A DNA stretch of 64,000 nt from Petrosia ficiformis (taxonomy: Eukaryota > Porifera > Demospongiae > Haplosclerida > Petrosiidae). Under the pieces are notes generated by a model, which was not told the origin of the DNA, made no database searches, and saw only the letters and a list, made by a program, of their open reading frames with translations. How positions within the stretch are numbered: the first letter of the stretch is position 1; each line of letters opens with the position of its first letter. Where the stretch lies: NCBI GenBank assembly GCA_947044365.1, contig OX345638.1, forward strand, positions 7,703,701 to 7,767,700, read 5' to 3'. Made by a program: the position numbers and the translations under genes. This document shows positions 22,201-31,639 of the stretch, one piece after another.

Positions 22201-24587
22201 GACAAAACATCTTCACTTTATTAAGGCTCACCAGACAAATCCTGGAACACCTTACCATTTTGAGCTACAGCCTGGAGGAGAGTTTATGGTTAATACTCGT
22301 TATGCAGCATTATGGCAGTCTGACTTTTCAATCGAAGCCATTGTCAAAGCACAGCCTTATCCCGATGATGAATTGGGCTCTGATAATGGAGGTTCAGGAA
22401 ATGGTCCAGTAAACCTAACAGAAGAAGAAGATCAAAACCAAGAAGAGAATCAGGCTACAGATGAAGTCACTAGCAAAGAGGGGAGTGATGAGAGTCATGA
22501 TATATCTGATGATGAATCTATTAGTTGTTTAGTACTGGTGGATAATCAAGAAGAGAATAAGAATACAGATGAAGTCAGCAGCAAAGAGGGGAAGGATGAG
22601 AGTCATGATGATGAACACGTTAGTTCTAATGGACTGCTAGTTAACACTAGTGATTCACCAAAGGATGAGGATATCAACCAGTATATTGAAAACCAACAAG
22701 TAGAACCAAACACTCAACCATCAATAAATCTGGAATCTAAGAATACCCAAACAGAACAATTAACAGGTATGCACTTATATAATATACATAATTATAATTA
22801 TTACTGTGTTGTATAGCACTCTCCATTATAGAGAAGAAGTGTAGCTATGAAGATTTAAATTCACTTACATTTTTAATTCATGGTAATTATTTCTGACTTT
22901 ATTCCAGATTTTGATAATGGTTTGTATCGTGCTCACACATTCTACAAAAGTGTCTCAAGACATGAATGGATTTTCGAATTTGCTGCTATAAAACACTTGA
23001 ATGTCCATATAAAGGTAACATAGAAGAAACAAAACTGTATACTAATATCAGAAAAACTCCCACTCCTCAGTCTTCAACGTAATAATTTCATGGCAACTAT
23101 TAGTTATTTCATGTCCACCTAACTATATCAGGTTTATAATCACCTCGCCCTCTGGCTTGGTGATTATAAACCTGATATAGCACTCATCGTATGACATAAC
23201 ATATACTTATTACATACAATTATCCTATAAAAACATTATTATTAGTATATTGAAGAGTGTGAAGCTCTGAAACATCTTGAGAAAGCTGAATCATTCGAAT
23301 TCAGATTTAATGAAGATCCTCAAGGATACATTTCCTTGAATGTTTCAAATACAGGAAGTCTTCCTAACGGTTGGCATGTAGATCCATACAGTGAACCATG
23401 TGGGGTAAGTTCTATAGTTCATTTCCAATACTGTATTTACCTTCAGCTTTAATGAACAGATCTCAAAAACAAGTATTGATAAGCTGGCTACACAATTCCA
23501 AGAGTCTCCTGATAGTTCTGTTTTACATGTTTATCCTGTTATACCAATGTGTATGGTATCCATATATGCTGATGCTGATACTTCCCTCCGTCTCAGATAT
23601 GCTGTTCCAGTTAAAGGAATAGTTGAAAAAAAGACCATATTTATTATGAGATCTATAGCAATTGAAGGTATGCATGAATCTGAGTTTCTGTTTAATGTAT
23701 AAATTTGAATCGTACATGCACACATATAATAATAAGGTATAATTATTATTATAAATAATATTGTAGCACCAGGAACCACTCTACAGAAACAGGAGAAAGA
23801 GAAAGGAGCTAAAGGCAATTACACTGAAGCACCAGGTACTATGTATGTATAGTCTCTACCTATTATATAATTATATGAGCTATATAATTATAATATATAT
23901 TGTTCAAGCAACATTGATTAGCATGCACACATACTGTACAGTGGGTTTTATTGGTGAAGGATAAAATTAATCACTTATAACAAAATAATAGTGTAAACAA
24001 GTTATTATAAGTCAGAAAAATGTCAATCATCGGGTAATAATTACTTTATGCACTCTTGAGTGCATTGAAATAGTTTGTTAGACTAAAGCTAACTCTGTAC
24101 TCTAACAGGGTTCAGCTTCATTTCAGCCTAGTTACAGTACAGTTGGCTGTACTCTATAACATATATATACATAATATTATAATTATAAACAATTTATGAT
24201 TATATTTATATTTACACAGGCAGTGATAGATCTCATGTTGATACTAGTCAAGTTATAAAATGTATTGAACTAGTAATGGAGAAGAATCATGCTAAACTCA
24301 CTCGATTATTTAAGACTGGATCATTGAAAACTGTCGCTGATGAATTATTAGAAGCTGGTATAATAACACGTGATGTTCAGACAAATCCTACCAGTGATAA
24401 TATTATTAACTGTTTCTTATCTGGTTTTGTATTCAAAGATGATCTAGAAGAGATTGAGGAATATTGTATGAAATTCTTCAATGCTTTTTATGAAATACGT
24501 GGTCCATATGTTGATGCAGCTAACAAGATCAAGAAATCCATACAAGAGTCAGTCAGAGATGAACTGGGAATTCAGTTAAATGTGTAG
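13234..24587 (+). CDS. Gene B: Kelch-coiled coil-ZU5-UPA-ZU5-UPA-CARD-like protein
   Basis: Complete paralogue with two FIIND-type modules. Exons: 13234-13243, 13302-13805, 13863-14035, 15035-15238, 15496-15667, 17246-17427, 17484-17637, 17698-17760, 18026-18139, 18203-18334, 18557-18652, 18710-18931, 19001-19507, 19638-19736, 19787-19870, 19922-20008, 20060-20131, 20190-20294, 20343-20470, 20529-20684, 20740-20917, 20968-21021, 21362-21393, 21454-21511, 21909-22766, 22908-23014, 23246-23404, 23460-23667, 23767-23835, 24220-24587. The sum is 5355 nt, 1784 codons plus stop, with no internal stop found. The start is the ATG in ATGGCTACTG|GTGAG, matching gene D. The exon at 18383-18496 is left out because its donor is mutated. 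Probably an intracellular signalling protein; no signal peptide or membrane segment is evident. Confidence 0.8.
14036..15034. other. Gene B Kelch intron carrying an M1 copy
   Basis: A one-kilobase intron. Its ends match the D intron at 45625-46182, including the conserved hairpin at 14366-14399. The middle, about 14486-14925, is an M1 element followed by an AT-rich run (tatataatattatatata). Confidence 0.6.
14486..14925. repeat. M1 MITE-like element, copy 2
   Basis: Left end caagtgtatatagagaaaa then agtatccctatgattgcg; right end gaaagcaatctagggattg then ccctacgggccataa. It contains the internal block ccacgcccattaattgaccg (reverse complement of the block in copy 1, so it lies in the opposite orientation). 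Absent from the D intron, so insertion post-dates the duplication or was lost in D. Confidence 0.65.
16134..17025. repeat. Insertion in gene B intron with GC-rich ends
   Basis: C and D read ...cttcattattataataaatg... without interruption; B has about 890 bp extra starting accctcgccgcgtagcg and ending gccacataggcgagggtccc then ggcgctcgc. The ends are partial inverted repeats (ACCCTCGCC / GGCGAGGGT). Related fragments are visible near 55640-55680 and 42890-43090. Non-autonomous element, no clear ORF. Confidence 0.6.
17246..18931 (+). other. Gene B coiled-coil exon array
   Basis: Helical linker exon 17246-17427 (VKHVWNYEQLMKNKNEIQ), then 17484-17637 (ETQQRILEKKMFERESEIL), 17698-17760, 18026-18139, 18203-18334, 18557-18652 and 18710-18931. 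These are the same exon types as gene A, but B has four fewer of the SLQTT/PLQTE exons. From 17698 on, exons are phase 1-1 and divisible by three. Heptad-like leucine spacing supports a coiled coil. Confidence 0.75.
18383..18496 (+). pseudogene. Dead coiled-coil exon in gene B (donor lost)
   Basis: The paralogous donor is GAAC|GTAAGTC; here it reads GAAC|GAAAGTC, so the GT is lost. The 114-nt exon itself is open and in frame. Reading through gives a TAA within about 40 nt. Skipping it (phase 1-1, length divisible by three) restores the frame, the likely outcome. Confidence 0.65.
19001..19507 (+). other. Gene B first ZU5 domain exon
   Basis: A 507-nt exon closely similar to the gene A ZU5 exon, with the same PEGTIPPSQ, LVSALYVISFPEE and PVKLQIQHCV segments. 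The last strand reads YGMIVLSKFCIMGIG, with the F-C pair at 19396-19401. It is followed by the acidic tail SSDVEDTSDTDSETQS. Only scattered substitutions separate the A and B versions. Confidence 0.75.
19638..20294 (+). other. Gene B acidic linker exon array
   Basis: Five exons: 19638-19736, 19787-19870, 19922-20008, 20060-20131 and 20190-20294 (99, 84, 87, 72 and 105 nt). All are phase 1-1 and acidic/Ser-rich, ending in the same GHG|GTTAGG pattern. Four fewer exons than gene A. A fossil of another lies near 19555-19577 (ATGTTCAATCAACTGAACATG): its acceptor AG is missing, so it cannot be spliced in. Confidence 0.7.
20343..21021 (+). other. Gene B first UPA domain exons
   Basis: Exons 20343-20470, 20529-20684 and 20740-20917, plus a short spacer exon 20968-21021. 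Key residues: YTGEVYYERTSSNKWLMRF, then GWKIMPHKKPLV, then DADMFGSQHIPFPPSCLITI and YAVPLKGI. The W-K-I-x-P-H block is the best UPA signature. Exon phases (1-0, 0-0, 0-1) match genes A, C and D. Confidence 0.65.
21258..21290. repeat. Perfect intronic hairpin, 13-bp arms
   Basis: CTGGTCTGGTCAA, a 7-nt loop, then TTGACCAGACCAG, in the gene B intron 21022-21361. No mismatch in the arms. The rest of that intron shows nothing recognisable. Confidence 0.65.
21774..21820. repeat. Perfect intronic hairpin, 18-bp arms
   Basis: GTACTTGTTACTTTATAC, an 11-nt loop, then its exact reverse complement, in the gene B intron 21512-21908 just before the second ZU5 exon. The remainder of the intron is AT-rich with no feature seen. 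Confidence 0.7.
21909..22766 (+). other. Gene B second ZU5 domain exon with acidic tail
   Basis: An 858-nt exon encoding a more divergent ZU5 domain: ECGFRLYIPEGALLPTE, LVSAFYAISASRKF, KTELQHCLLL, and a last strand YAALWQSDFSIEAIV. This copy keeps F-S (22325-22330) where the others have F-C, the same pair as in NLRP1-type FIINDs. About 110 acidic residues follow (NLTEEEDQNQEENQATDEV and a repeated DEVSSKEG-type unit). Two short exons before it (21362-21393, 21454-21511) link it to the first UPA. Confidence 0.75.
22908..23835 (+). other. Gene B second UPA domain exons
   Basis: Exons 22908-23014, 23246-23404, 23460-23667 and spacer 23767-23835. Signature: LYRAHTFYKSVSRHEWIFEF, then NGWHVDPYSEPCG where other copies have GW.I.PH, then LRYAVPVKGI. 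The first AG before the third exon (23445-23446) would give immediate stops; the next AG, at 23458-23459, keeps the frame, so I chose 23460. Divergent relative to the first UPA. Confidence 0.6.
23123..23180. repeat. Perfect intronic hairpin, 22-bp arms
   Basis: Arms CTATATCAGGTTTATAATCACC and its exact complement around a 14-nt loop, within a UPA intron of gene B. It could fold co-transcriptionally and bring splice sites together; equally it may be a small MITE. Confidence 0.75.
24220..24587 (+). other. Gene B CARD-like death-fold exon (C-terminus)
   Basis: Final exon from a TTTACACAG acceptor to TAG. Helical segments: VIKCIELVMEKNHAKLTRLF, LKTVADELLEAGIITRDV, CFLSGFVFKDDLEEIEEYC and VDAANKIKKSIQESVRDEL. 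The LL.AGIIT turn after the second helix resembles CARD domains. Gene C has a very similar exon; gene A a more diverged one. Confidence 0.6.
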
Positions 24588-24702
24588 TATATATACCTGT
24601 TAGTTTAGTTCAGTACTACTCTACACTATAATTACATTTATAATTATTTCTATTTTAATTTTGGTATATATAATTTATTACTAAATCCTGTTAGTAAAAA
24701 TA

Positions 24703-25513
24703 TACTGTAAAATCCCTCTAAAGAGGACACTATTAGGATGGCCCTTTTTGTCCTTTATAACGAGGTGCCCTTATCTCAGGGGTTAACATGTTTTAACATG
24801 TGGCAAGCACATGCACACTTCACACTTGTGTACTTTTGTTATGGCTAAATAGTCAATCTATAGCTTGTTAGAATACTCCCTTAATATAGCAAAGTTTAAC
24901 AGTTTATAGACTTCAATGACAACAAAAGTAACAACAGAACTAAATTGTACAATAGTCACTGGTTTATATATACATTGACTAGTTCTAGAATATTCTTCTA
25001 GAATCAACTAAAACACGACATTATACAAGATAAACAAGCCTATTCACACATACATAGGTTACAATAAGGTGAATAAATTAACACAATGCAATTTAAGTAA
25101 CAGTCAATGATGATAGTCAAGAGTGTATCCCCAACATAGCTGGACCTCAAGAAACTTGGAAGTGAATTTGTATAATAGGATGCCATGTTTACAAAGCCGT
25201 ATGGGAAGCAACTTGCAATAATGTCCAAGTTTGCCTCAAAATCTCATGAATATCATTATGTGTTCATATAGGGTGGGGTTAGGGCTAGGTTAGGGTTCCC
25301 TTGTGGTTAGGGTTGAATCAGTATCAAAGTAATCTTAGCCTTTGATGGCAAATTTGGACATCACTCCATTTTACAGAGTAGAGGGGTGTCCATATGTGAG
25401 GGGTTGCAACAGTATTGAGTTCAATGACAGGGCACTCGGGACTGTGGCAGCTGTCCGTTATATAGTAGATGTCCGCAACTCAAGGGTAATCATTAAGATA
25501 AGATTTTACTGTA
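24703..25513. repeat. Probable MITE with TACTGTAAAATC-type ends
   Basis: Left end TACTGTAAAATCCCTCTAA and right end GATTTTACTGTA form 12-bp inverted repeats with one mismatch. Inner text such as aagaggacactattagg and ggggtgtccatatgtg is typical of eukaryotic non-autonomous DNA transposons. A (TTAGGG)-like stretch occurs at 25266-25310. Not seen at the equivalent place after gene C. Confidence 0.5.
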
Positions 25514-25800
25514 TAATAATTATCTTATTAAGATATATGCAGTAACGTATAGGTATGAGTCTGAGCTAGTGATTTGGAATAGATCTACCATTCTTTAAAC
25601 CATGAATAAAAGAATCCATACCCTTCCACCAATGCGTCGCGGCATAATTGATAATCACTGCATATATTATACTGAAACACAAAAAAGACTGACCTATGTT
25701 CAGACATTAGACTGCATCCAAACTCTATGAAATAACACACTTCAACAATTTATAATAAACTACTATAATCATTATAAAAAGAAAGTGTTGAAACAAAAAT

Positions 25801-25999
25801 CATTTTAAAAATGAAAGAGGATGTAGGGATATCAAAACTGAAGAAGCACTGGAACAAGAGTGAGATGGTACCTTATCAACAATATCAAAACACCACTTCC
25901 ACATAACAACATAATTTTGTTGCTTAAATACTATCCTAATCTTGTTCCAGTGCTTTTTTGGTTTTGATATTCCTATATCCTCTTTCATTTAAAAAAATG
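25801..25999. repeat. Hairpin MITE, copy 1
   Basis: About 200 bp that folds on itself: arms aaatgaaagaggat..atatcaaaac..agcactggaacaag and the complement cttgttccagtgct..gttttgatat..atcctctttcattt. A second copy lies at the equivalent place before the second MCM7 copy (39988-40182), so it was present before the duplication. A partial third match is near 49200-49250. Confidence 0.7.
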
Positions 26000-26240
26000 T
26001 TTTTTCATTATTCAGTACAGTAAATGTACATACCAATCATAGGAATCTCTTGGTACAGTGTCTATTGAAATGAATTCCCTTATCTCCAGTTCTTCCACAA
26101 TGCTCCATATCAAATGAATTTCGTATATATGAAGACACCCACAGCAACAAATACATTTCAAACCAATATACATCTTGCAGAACACAGAACACGTGGCATA
26201 CCATATGTATTCTTATTTTAAGGTGTTTCGCAACCTTTAC

Positions 26241-26271
26241 CGCGCAAATTTTCCACTGTTGAGCTGATTGG
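26241..26271. promoter_or_regulatory. E2F-like site and inverted CCAAT box upstream of MCM7 copy 1
   Basis: ACCGCGCAAATTT (minus strand AAATTTGCGCGGT) fits the E2F consensus TTTSSCGC, and ATTGG (inverted CCAAT) follows at 26267-26271. Both are about 100 bp upstream of the ATG and recur before MCM7 copy 2. E2F control of MCM genes is established in animals. Confidence 0.55.
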
Positions 26272-27049
26272 TCAAGTGCTCTATTATACATATTTCCACC
26301 CCCCAAAAACTGAAGACATTTCTGACTTTACTGTAGACTGTTTACTGAATACAGTTGATAGAGAAACAATATGCCATTGAAAGACTATACAGAAGAAAAA
26401 GGTAATTAATGGACGAGCTATCATACATTATATATATAAATATTATTTAATTATAATTTCAGATAAAATCAAGAAGTTTATAACTGATTTTTATGCTGAT
26501 AGTGATGAGGGAAAAGTCTTTACATATGCAGAACAACTGGTAAAGACTAATTATATGTACATGTATCTACTGGTTGCTATGGTAACATTATGATCACATG
26601 ACCTCTATATCTACAGGTTAATTTAGCTCATAGAGAACAGGTTGAACTGGTTATTGATATTGATGACGTTGAAGAGGTTAGTATTGTATAATACTACATG
26701 TATATCCATTATGTTACATGTATCTATCTATTTATCCATTCATTACTCTATCTATCTCAGTATGACAACGAATTAGCAGAGAGTATCATACTCAACACAC
26801 GAAGATATGTACAGATATTTTCTGAAGCTATTACAGAGCTTTTACCTCTATACAAACAAAGAGATGTATGTTTGTGTGTGTATACATAAATATAATTATT
26901 ATTATTATTATTGTAGATTACAGCTAAAGATTCTTTGGATGTATATATCAAACATCGCTTGTTGCTACGGCAACAACATAACAACCAATCCAATAGAGAT
27001 CCACGTAATATATACCCTCCAGAACTAACACAAAGATTGTAAGTTACAT

Positions 27050-27255
27050 GTAATGCCTAGTGTCAAGTTAGCCTGTTCATACAGGCGTATGAGATGTTTG
27101 ATTCGGACCCTGCCAGCTGAGCTGCCTTGGTAGCTCAGTTGGTAGAGCATCTGTCTGGAGTACGGAGTGTCGTTGGTTCGAATCCCACCTGAGGCAAATC
27201 TCATTTTCATTTTTCCATTGCCTCAGGTGTCTTTCTATAACATCATGTATACATG
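27050..27255. mobile_element. tRNA-derived (SINE-like) insertion in MCM7 copy 1
   Basis: About 200 bp present in this MCM7 intron and absent from the same intron of copy 2 (41627-41690). It contains a tRNA-like unit at 27124-27196 and, after it, an inverted copy of that unit's 3' end (ACCTGAGGCAA / TTGCCTCAGGT). Insertion therefore post-dates the duplication. SINE origin is inferred from the intact internal promoter. Confidence 0.55.
27124..27196 (+). tRNA. tRNA-like sequence, anticodon GGA, probably a SINE head or pseudogene
   Basis: Folds as a type I tRNA: acceptor GCCTTGG/CTGAGGC with two G-T pairs, D stem GCTC/GAGC, anticodon stem TCTGT/ACGGA, loop CTGGAGT (anticodon GGA at 27157-27159), five-base variable loop, T arm GTTGG..CCCAC with one mismatch. 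Box A (TAGCTCAGTTGG) and box B (GGTTCGAATCC) are canonical. GGA would mean serine, but serine tRNAs need a long variable arm, so this is unlikely to be a working tRNA-Ser. Confidence 0.5.
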
Positions 27256-28279
27256 TCAACAGATTAATCTATCTATTCATCCATTCATTTTAGTGAGATC
27301 TATTTTAAACATAAAACAAGAGAAAAAGCTCTATCTGTTCAGAGGTATCGTTACCAGGACAACAGAGGTGAAACCTGTTATGATAGTAGCTACTTACACA
27401 TGTGATCAATGTGGGGCTGAGTCCTATCAACCAGTAAGTATAGGAATGAGGATAAGAATAGAAATGGAGGGAAATGTACATGTACATGATCATATACTGT
27501 ACATGTGTATAGTGTGTCTATTGATTGCTATTTTACTATTCAGATATCATCAGCAACATTCTTACCTCTTGTGATGTGTCCAAGTGTTGAGTGTCAACGT
27601 AACAAGTGAGTACAAATAAGTGTACATACATGTGTGTACATGTGTATGTACATGCATACATGTAGTTACTATAGTACATGTGTGTGTATTACATATTTTT
27701 AATAAGATCTGGTGGCCGTCTCTATCTTCAGACTCGTGGTTCACGTTTCATGAAATATCAGGAAATAAAGATTCAAGAATGTGTACGTCCATTTGTCTGT
27801 TTGTTTGTCTGTACTACTCACCTCTTTGATTCTCTCTTAGAATGATCAAGTTCCTGTGGGTAACATTCCTCGTTCAATGACTGTAATTACCAGAGGGGAA
27901 GTGACTCGTTTAGCATCTCCAGGAGATCATGTTCTTGTTACTGGGGTATACAATACATCTTTCTATTTATCAATGTACATATATGTATATATATGTCTAT
28001 CTATCTATTCTTCAGATATATCTTCCAATGGTAAAGACAGGATTTAAACAGATTACACAAGGACTTCTATCAGAAACATTTGTAGAAGCTCATGTATATA
28101 GAAAACAATTTGTCTGTTTGTCTGTTTATGCCCATGCATGTACATGCCAGTATATAATCATTTGTACATATGTACATGTACTTATAGCGTATAATGAGAG
28201 TGAAGAAGATTGATGATGAGGAAGAAGAAGGAACTGAACTTACTGAAGATGAGATCATGGGTCTATCACAAGGTTTTCA

Positions 28280-28560
28280 TGTGATATTAGTACATGTACA
28301 TGTGATCATATTAGCACATGTACATATCATCATATTAGTAGATGTACATATCATGATATTAGTACATGTACATGTGCATATCATGATATTAGTACATGTA
28401 CATATCATCATATTAGTACATGTACATATCATCATATTAGTACATGTACATATCATCATATTAGTACATGTACATATCATCATATTAGCACATGTACATA
28501 TCATCATATTAGCACATGTACATATCATCATGTACATGTGTACAAGTATGTATGTACATG
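28280..28560. repeat. 24-bp minisatellite in MCM7 copy 1 intron
   Basis: About eleven copies of a unit like CATATTAGTACATGTACATATCAT, with variants (agca, agta, atgtgcat). The same unit appears fewer times in copy 2 at 42055-42165. Open frames crossing it on both strands are artefacts of a repeat unit divisible by three. Confidence 0.85.
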
Positions 28561-29555
28561 TATATATTTATCTAGAGGATGATTTTTATGAAAAATTGGC
28601 ATCATCACTTGCTCCCGAAATATTTGGTCATGAGGATATTAAGAAAGCTCTTTTACTATTACTAGTGGGTGGAGTTGAGTGTACACCTCATGGAATGAAA
28701 ATAAGAGGTGAGTACATGTACATGTGTATATATACATGTATATGTACATGTTTTGTCTTATATCTACAGGTAATATTAATACTTGTCTAATGGGTGATCC
28801 AGGTGTAGCTAAGAGTCAGTTACTAAGTTATATTGATCGTATTGCACCCAGAAGTAAGTCTATCCACTCATCCCAGCTGTCTTTAATATCTTATCTTCTT
28901 TCAGGTCAGTACACTACAGGTAGAGGGTGTTCAGGTGAAGGTCTTGCAGCAGCTGTTATAAAAGATCCTATTACTGGAGACATGACACTACATGTATGTG
29001 TGTTGTGGGTGTGTCTGTCTCTCCATGTGTATGACATAATCACTTCCCTTCCTTCATTAGAGGGAGGAGCTTTAGTACTTGCTGATCAAGGTGTGTGCTG
29101 TATTGATGAATTTGATAAGATGTTGGATTCAGATAGAACTGTTATTCATGAACTCATGGAATAACAGACCATCTCTATCGCCAATGTAACATTGATTAGG
29201 TAAAATACCATTTATTATACTGTCTTATGATTAAATTGACAAATCAGATTGCTTAATATCAGGGGAATACATCATTTGTACGCCTTTAATTAGTCTTTCA
29301 TTGTTTGTTCTTTGTTTAGAAGACACATCTTGTTTATGGCTTGATTGGTAAAATTACTCTAGTATTGTAGAATGATGTGAGCTTTTGATGCATTATTGTA
29401 GAGTCCATATATATTTATACGTATATACAGTGTAGACAGCACTTTCTGCAGCTGCTGTAAAATATCAAACTTGTACATTGTATCAAGAAATGTAATGCAA
29501 AAGTACATGTATCTATGCCAATCTCATTGATCATGGTATAAGTGTGTTAATAATT

Positions 29556-29595
29556 GTTAGGTGATTTATATACCTAGGTATATAAATCACCTAAC
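29556..29595. repeat. Perfect 40-bp palindrome
   Basis: GTTAGGTGATTTATATACCT followed immediately by its exact reverse complement, with no loop. It lies after the MCM7 copy 1 exons. The equivalent site in copy 2 (about 43320-43360) is imperfect. Confidence 0.8.
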
Positions 29596-29714
29596 GATAT
29601 ATAGACCTATGTGTATAACCTATACTGGTTATACTGTACATATACACAATGTACTTGTGCAACTACAATGTAATACATGTATATGTAATACTATATTACA
29701 TATACATTTATTAT

Positions 29715-29925
29715 TAGTATATTAATACTAGTACATGTATTATGTAGTATAGTAATACTAATACATGTATTATGTAGTATAGTAATACTAATACATGTAT
29801 TATGTAGTATAGTAATACTAATACATGTATTATGTAGTATAGTAATACTAATACATGTATTATGTAGTATAGTAATACTGATACATGTATTATGTAGTAT
29901 AGTAATACTGATACATTATTATACA
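29715..29925. repeat. 30-bp minisatellite, about 7 units
   Basis: Tandem unit TAGTATAGTAATACTAATAC plus ATGTATTATG. The same array has about 20 units in the other MCM7 pseudogene (43441-44045), so it expanded or contracted after duplication. Confidence 0.9.
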
Positions 29926-30197
29926 TGTATGTCTTCTTTTATTATATTAACTCTACTTAATACTATAGTAGCAACTGTTAATCCAGCTTACAATTCTAGA
30001 GACCTCACCTCACCTATAAATACCAAGAAGTATGAGGTAGCCATGACAACCGGTTTTGAACTGAGACACAAAACATTGATGATAAATCTATCTATATCTG
30101 CATAGTTTTCTATCTATTTATGTAAAACAGTGTTATATGTATGTACTATAATTATAATTGTTAATTAATAATCTATTGTAACATTATTCATGACATG

Positions 30198-30217
30198 ATC
30201 ACATGGCATCTTGTGAT
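30198..30217. promoter_or_regulatory. Palindrome upstream of gene C
   Basis: ATCACATGGCATCTTGTGAT, the diverged form of the palindrome before B and D. The region after it (gcagaatacagggtggggctc) matches gene D better than B. Confidence 0.4.
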
Positions 30218-31639
30218 AACGTTTTGCAGAATACAGGGTGGGGCTCATTAGCTTCAGTTTCTTCGCTGCTGGTGAGTGATATTTACATTTCTTGTTACAT
30301 GGAAACAACTTGATAAATAAGTTATTCATAATCTATTAAATACATACAATACTAGTACTGGTTTGTGTACTAATTATCATTGCCTGCTTGTCTGTATTGA
30401 TTGTTCAATATCAGGTCAATATGAGATGAAATGGAGAACTCGTCACTCCACTATAGTCAATAGTCAGAGAATATATTGCTGGGGAGGAAGTCAGAAGGAC
30501 CTTCCTATTGTACATTATAATGATGAGAAGAGAAAGTTCACGTCCTCTGTTGATATATTTCATTTACCTACATTGAAGTGGGAAAGGAGATCTACTACAG
30601 CTACTCCACCTGCAGGAGTGATTAACTATGCTGGTACGAACATAAGAGACTCTATATTGTATATGAGTTAAAAGTGTTATCATTACATTTCTAATAATTA
30701 TATTTTATTAACTGAAACATACTCTTTCTTGTACTAATAATATTATAATGATGTGTTCCTCATTTATAACATATAGTTTATACGTTAATTTCTTCAGATA
30801 AATCTACCTGATTCAGTCACTAAGAGATTTTCCCACTCCATGTCAACATACTATATATCAAAAGAAAGATTTTGGATTGTAGTGACTGGAGGTTATGATA
30901 ATATATTACGACCAATCACTGGATCTAATATTCTAGTGATCATTGAATTAGGTATGCTAATTAATATACATATCATGTGATATATTATTATTAGTGATCA
31001 TTATCATGTTCACTGGAATGTGTACAGTGTATGACATACAAGATTATTAAAGCTATATGAAAATCTAGCTTCATGTATACAAGATAATAATCCCATAGTT
31101 GTAGATTCACTGATACATTTGTAGTTACCTATTCTGAGATATTCAAGTATCCTATGATTCATAAATAAAGACAAAGTGTCAGTCCATTTTCTGTTCTTAC
31201 TATTTCAAATATTATGAGACACACTGACACCAGTTAATTACATTCCTTAGTCCTATCTGCTATTATAAGAATGTTTACTTAGAAACAGCATAACAACCAA
31301 CAACTACAAGAATGTTAGAAATGCAGTGTGTATTGTATGGAAACCTAATTAGTCTTACACTACTTATACAATTGTGTAACATACATGTACTTGTGAAGAC
31401 ACACCTTCATTATTATAATAAATGTAATGGATATGATGACTCGTTCATAATTAAATAACTCTCACTCTCTGGTATTATTTTGATTTGATTTTCTTAGTTC
31501 TATACCTTTGATCTGTTTTTAGTATTTTGTTTTTAGTATCAGTAATCAAGTACCTCATGTCTTAGAACTAGGATAATAACAATACATCTCACTATAATAC
31601 TGAATATCATTATTATTATAATAATATCTCATTATATAG

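Larger units (their letters stand above)
24588..26370. other. Intergenic region B-MCM7 copy 1
   Basis: No gene. It contains a probable transposable element (24703-25513), a block at 25540-25760 that is repeated at 39405-39620, a hairpin MITE (25801-25999) and the MCM7-type promoter region (26040-26370). Much of it is shared with 38525-40561, showing the duplication extends through it. Confidence 0.6.
26371..30080 (+). pseudogene. MCM7: MCM7 pseudogene, copy 1
   Basis: Exons clearly match replicative helicase subunit MCM7: 26371-26401, 26463-26539, 26627-26676, 26761-26865, 26917-27038, 27294-27433, 27544-27605, 27707-27782, 27841-27945, 28016-28093, 28188-28272, 28576-28707, 28770-28853, 28905-about 28990, 29061-29164 and a remnant near 29970-30050. 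Recognisable parts: MPLKDYTEEK start, zinc-finger [11 protein letters not shown], Walker A GDPGVAKS, Walker B CCIDEFDK. Lesions: a 41-bp deletion at 27340/27341 (versus 41738-41778) shifts frame; the donor after GDMTL is changed; CAA is TAA at 29162-29164 (ELME* instead of EQQTIS); the last remnant lacks the arginine-finger part and everything after it. Not a functional helicase gene. Confidence 0.85.

Noticed and set aside
23447..23459. Alternative acceptor at 23445-23446 for the third exon of the second UPA in gene B
   Set aside because: In the required phase it reads CTT TAA TGA, an immediate stop; the AG at 23458-23459 gives an open frame matching the family.
27124..27196. Functional tRNA-Ser(GGA)
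   Set aside because: The variable arm is too short for serine, one T-stem pair is mismatched, and it lies in a young insertion with SINE-like features.
28194..28790. 198-codon ORF with repeated HVHIIILV and its antisense partner
   Set aside because: Crosses an MCM7 exon and then a 24-bp minisatellite inside an intron; the repeat makes the frame open by chance.
26371..30080. Intact MCM7 gene
   Set aside because: Frameshifting 41-bp deletion, a lost donor, premature TAA and missing C-terminal third rule it out.
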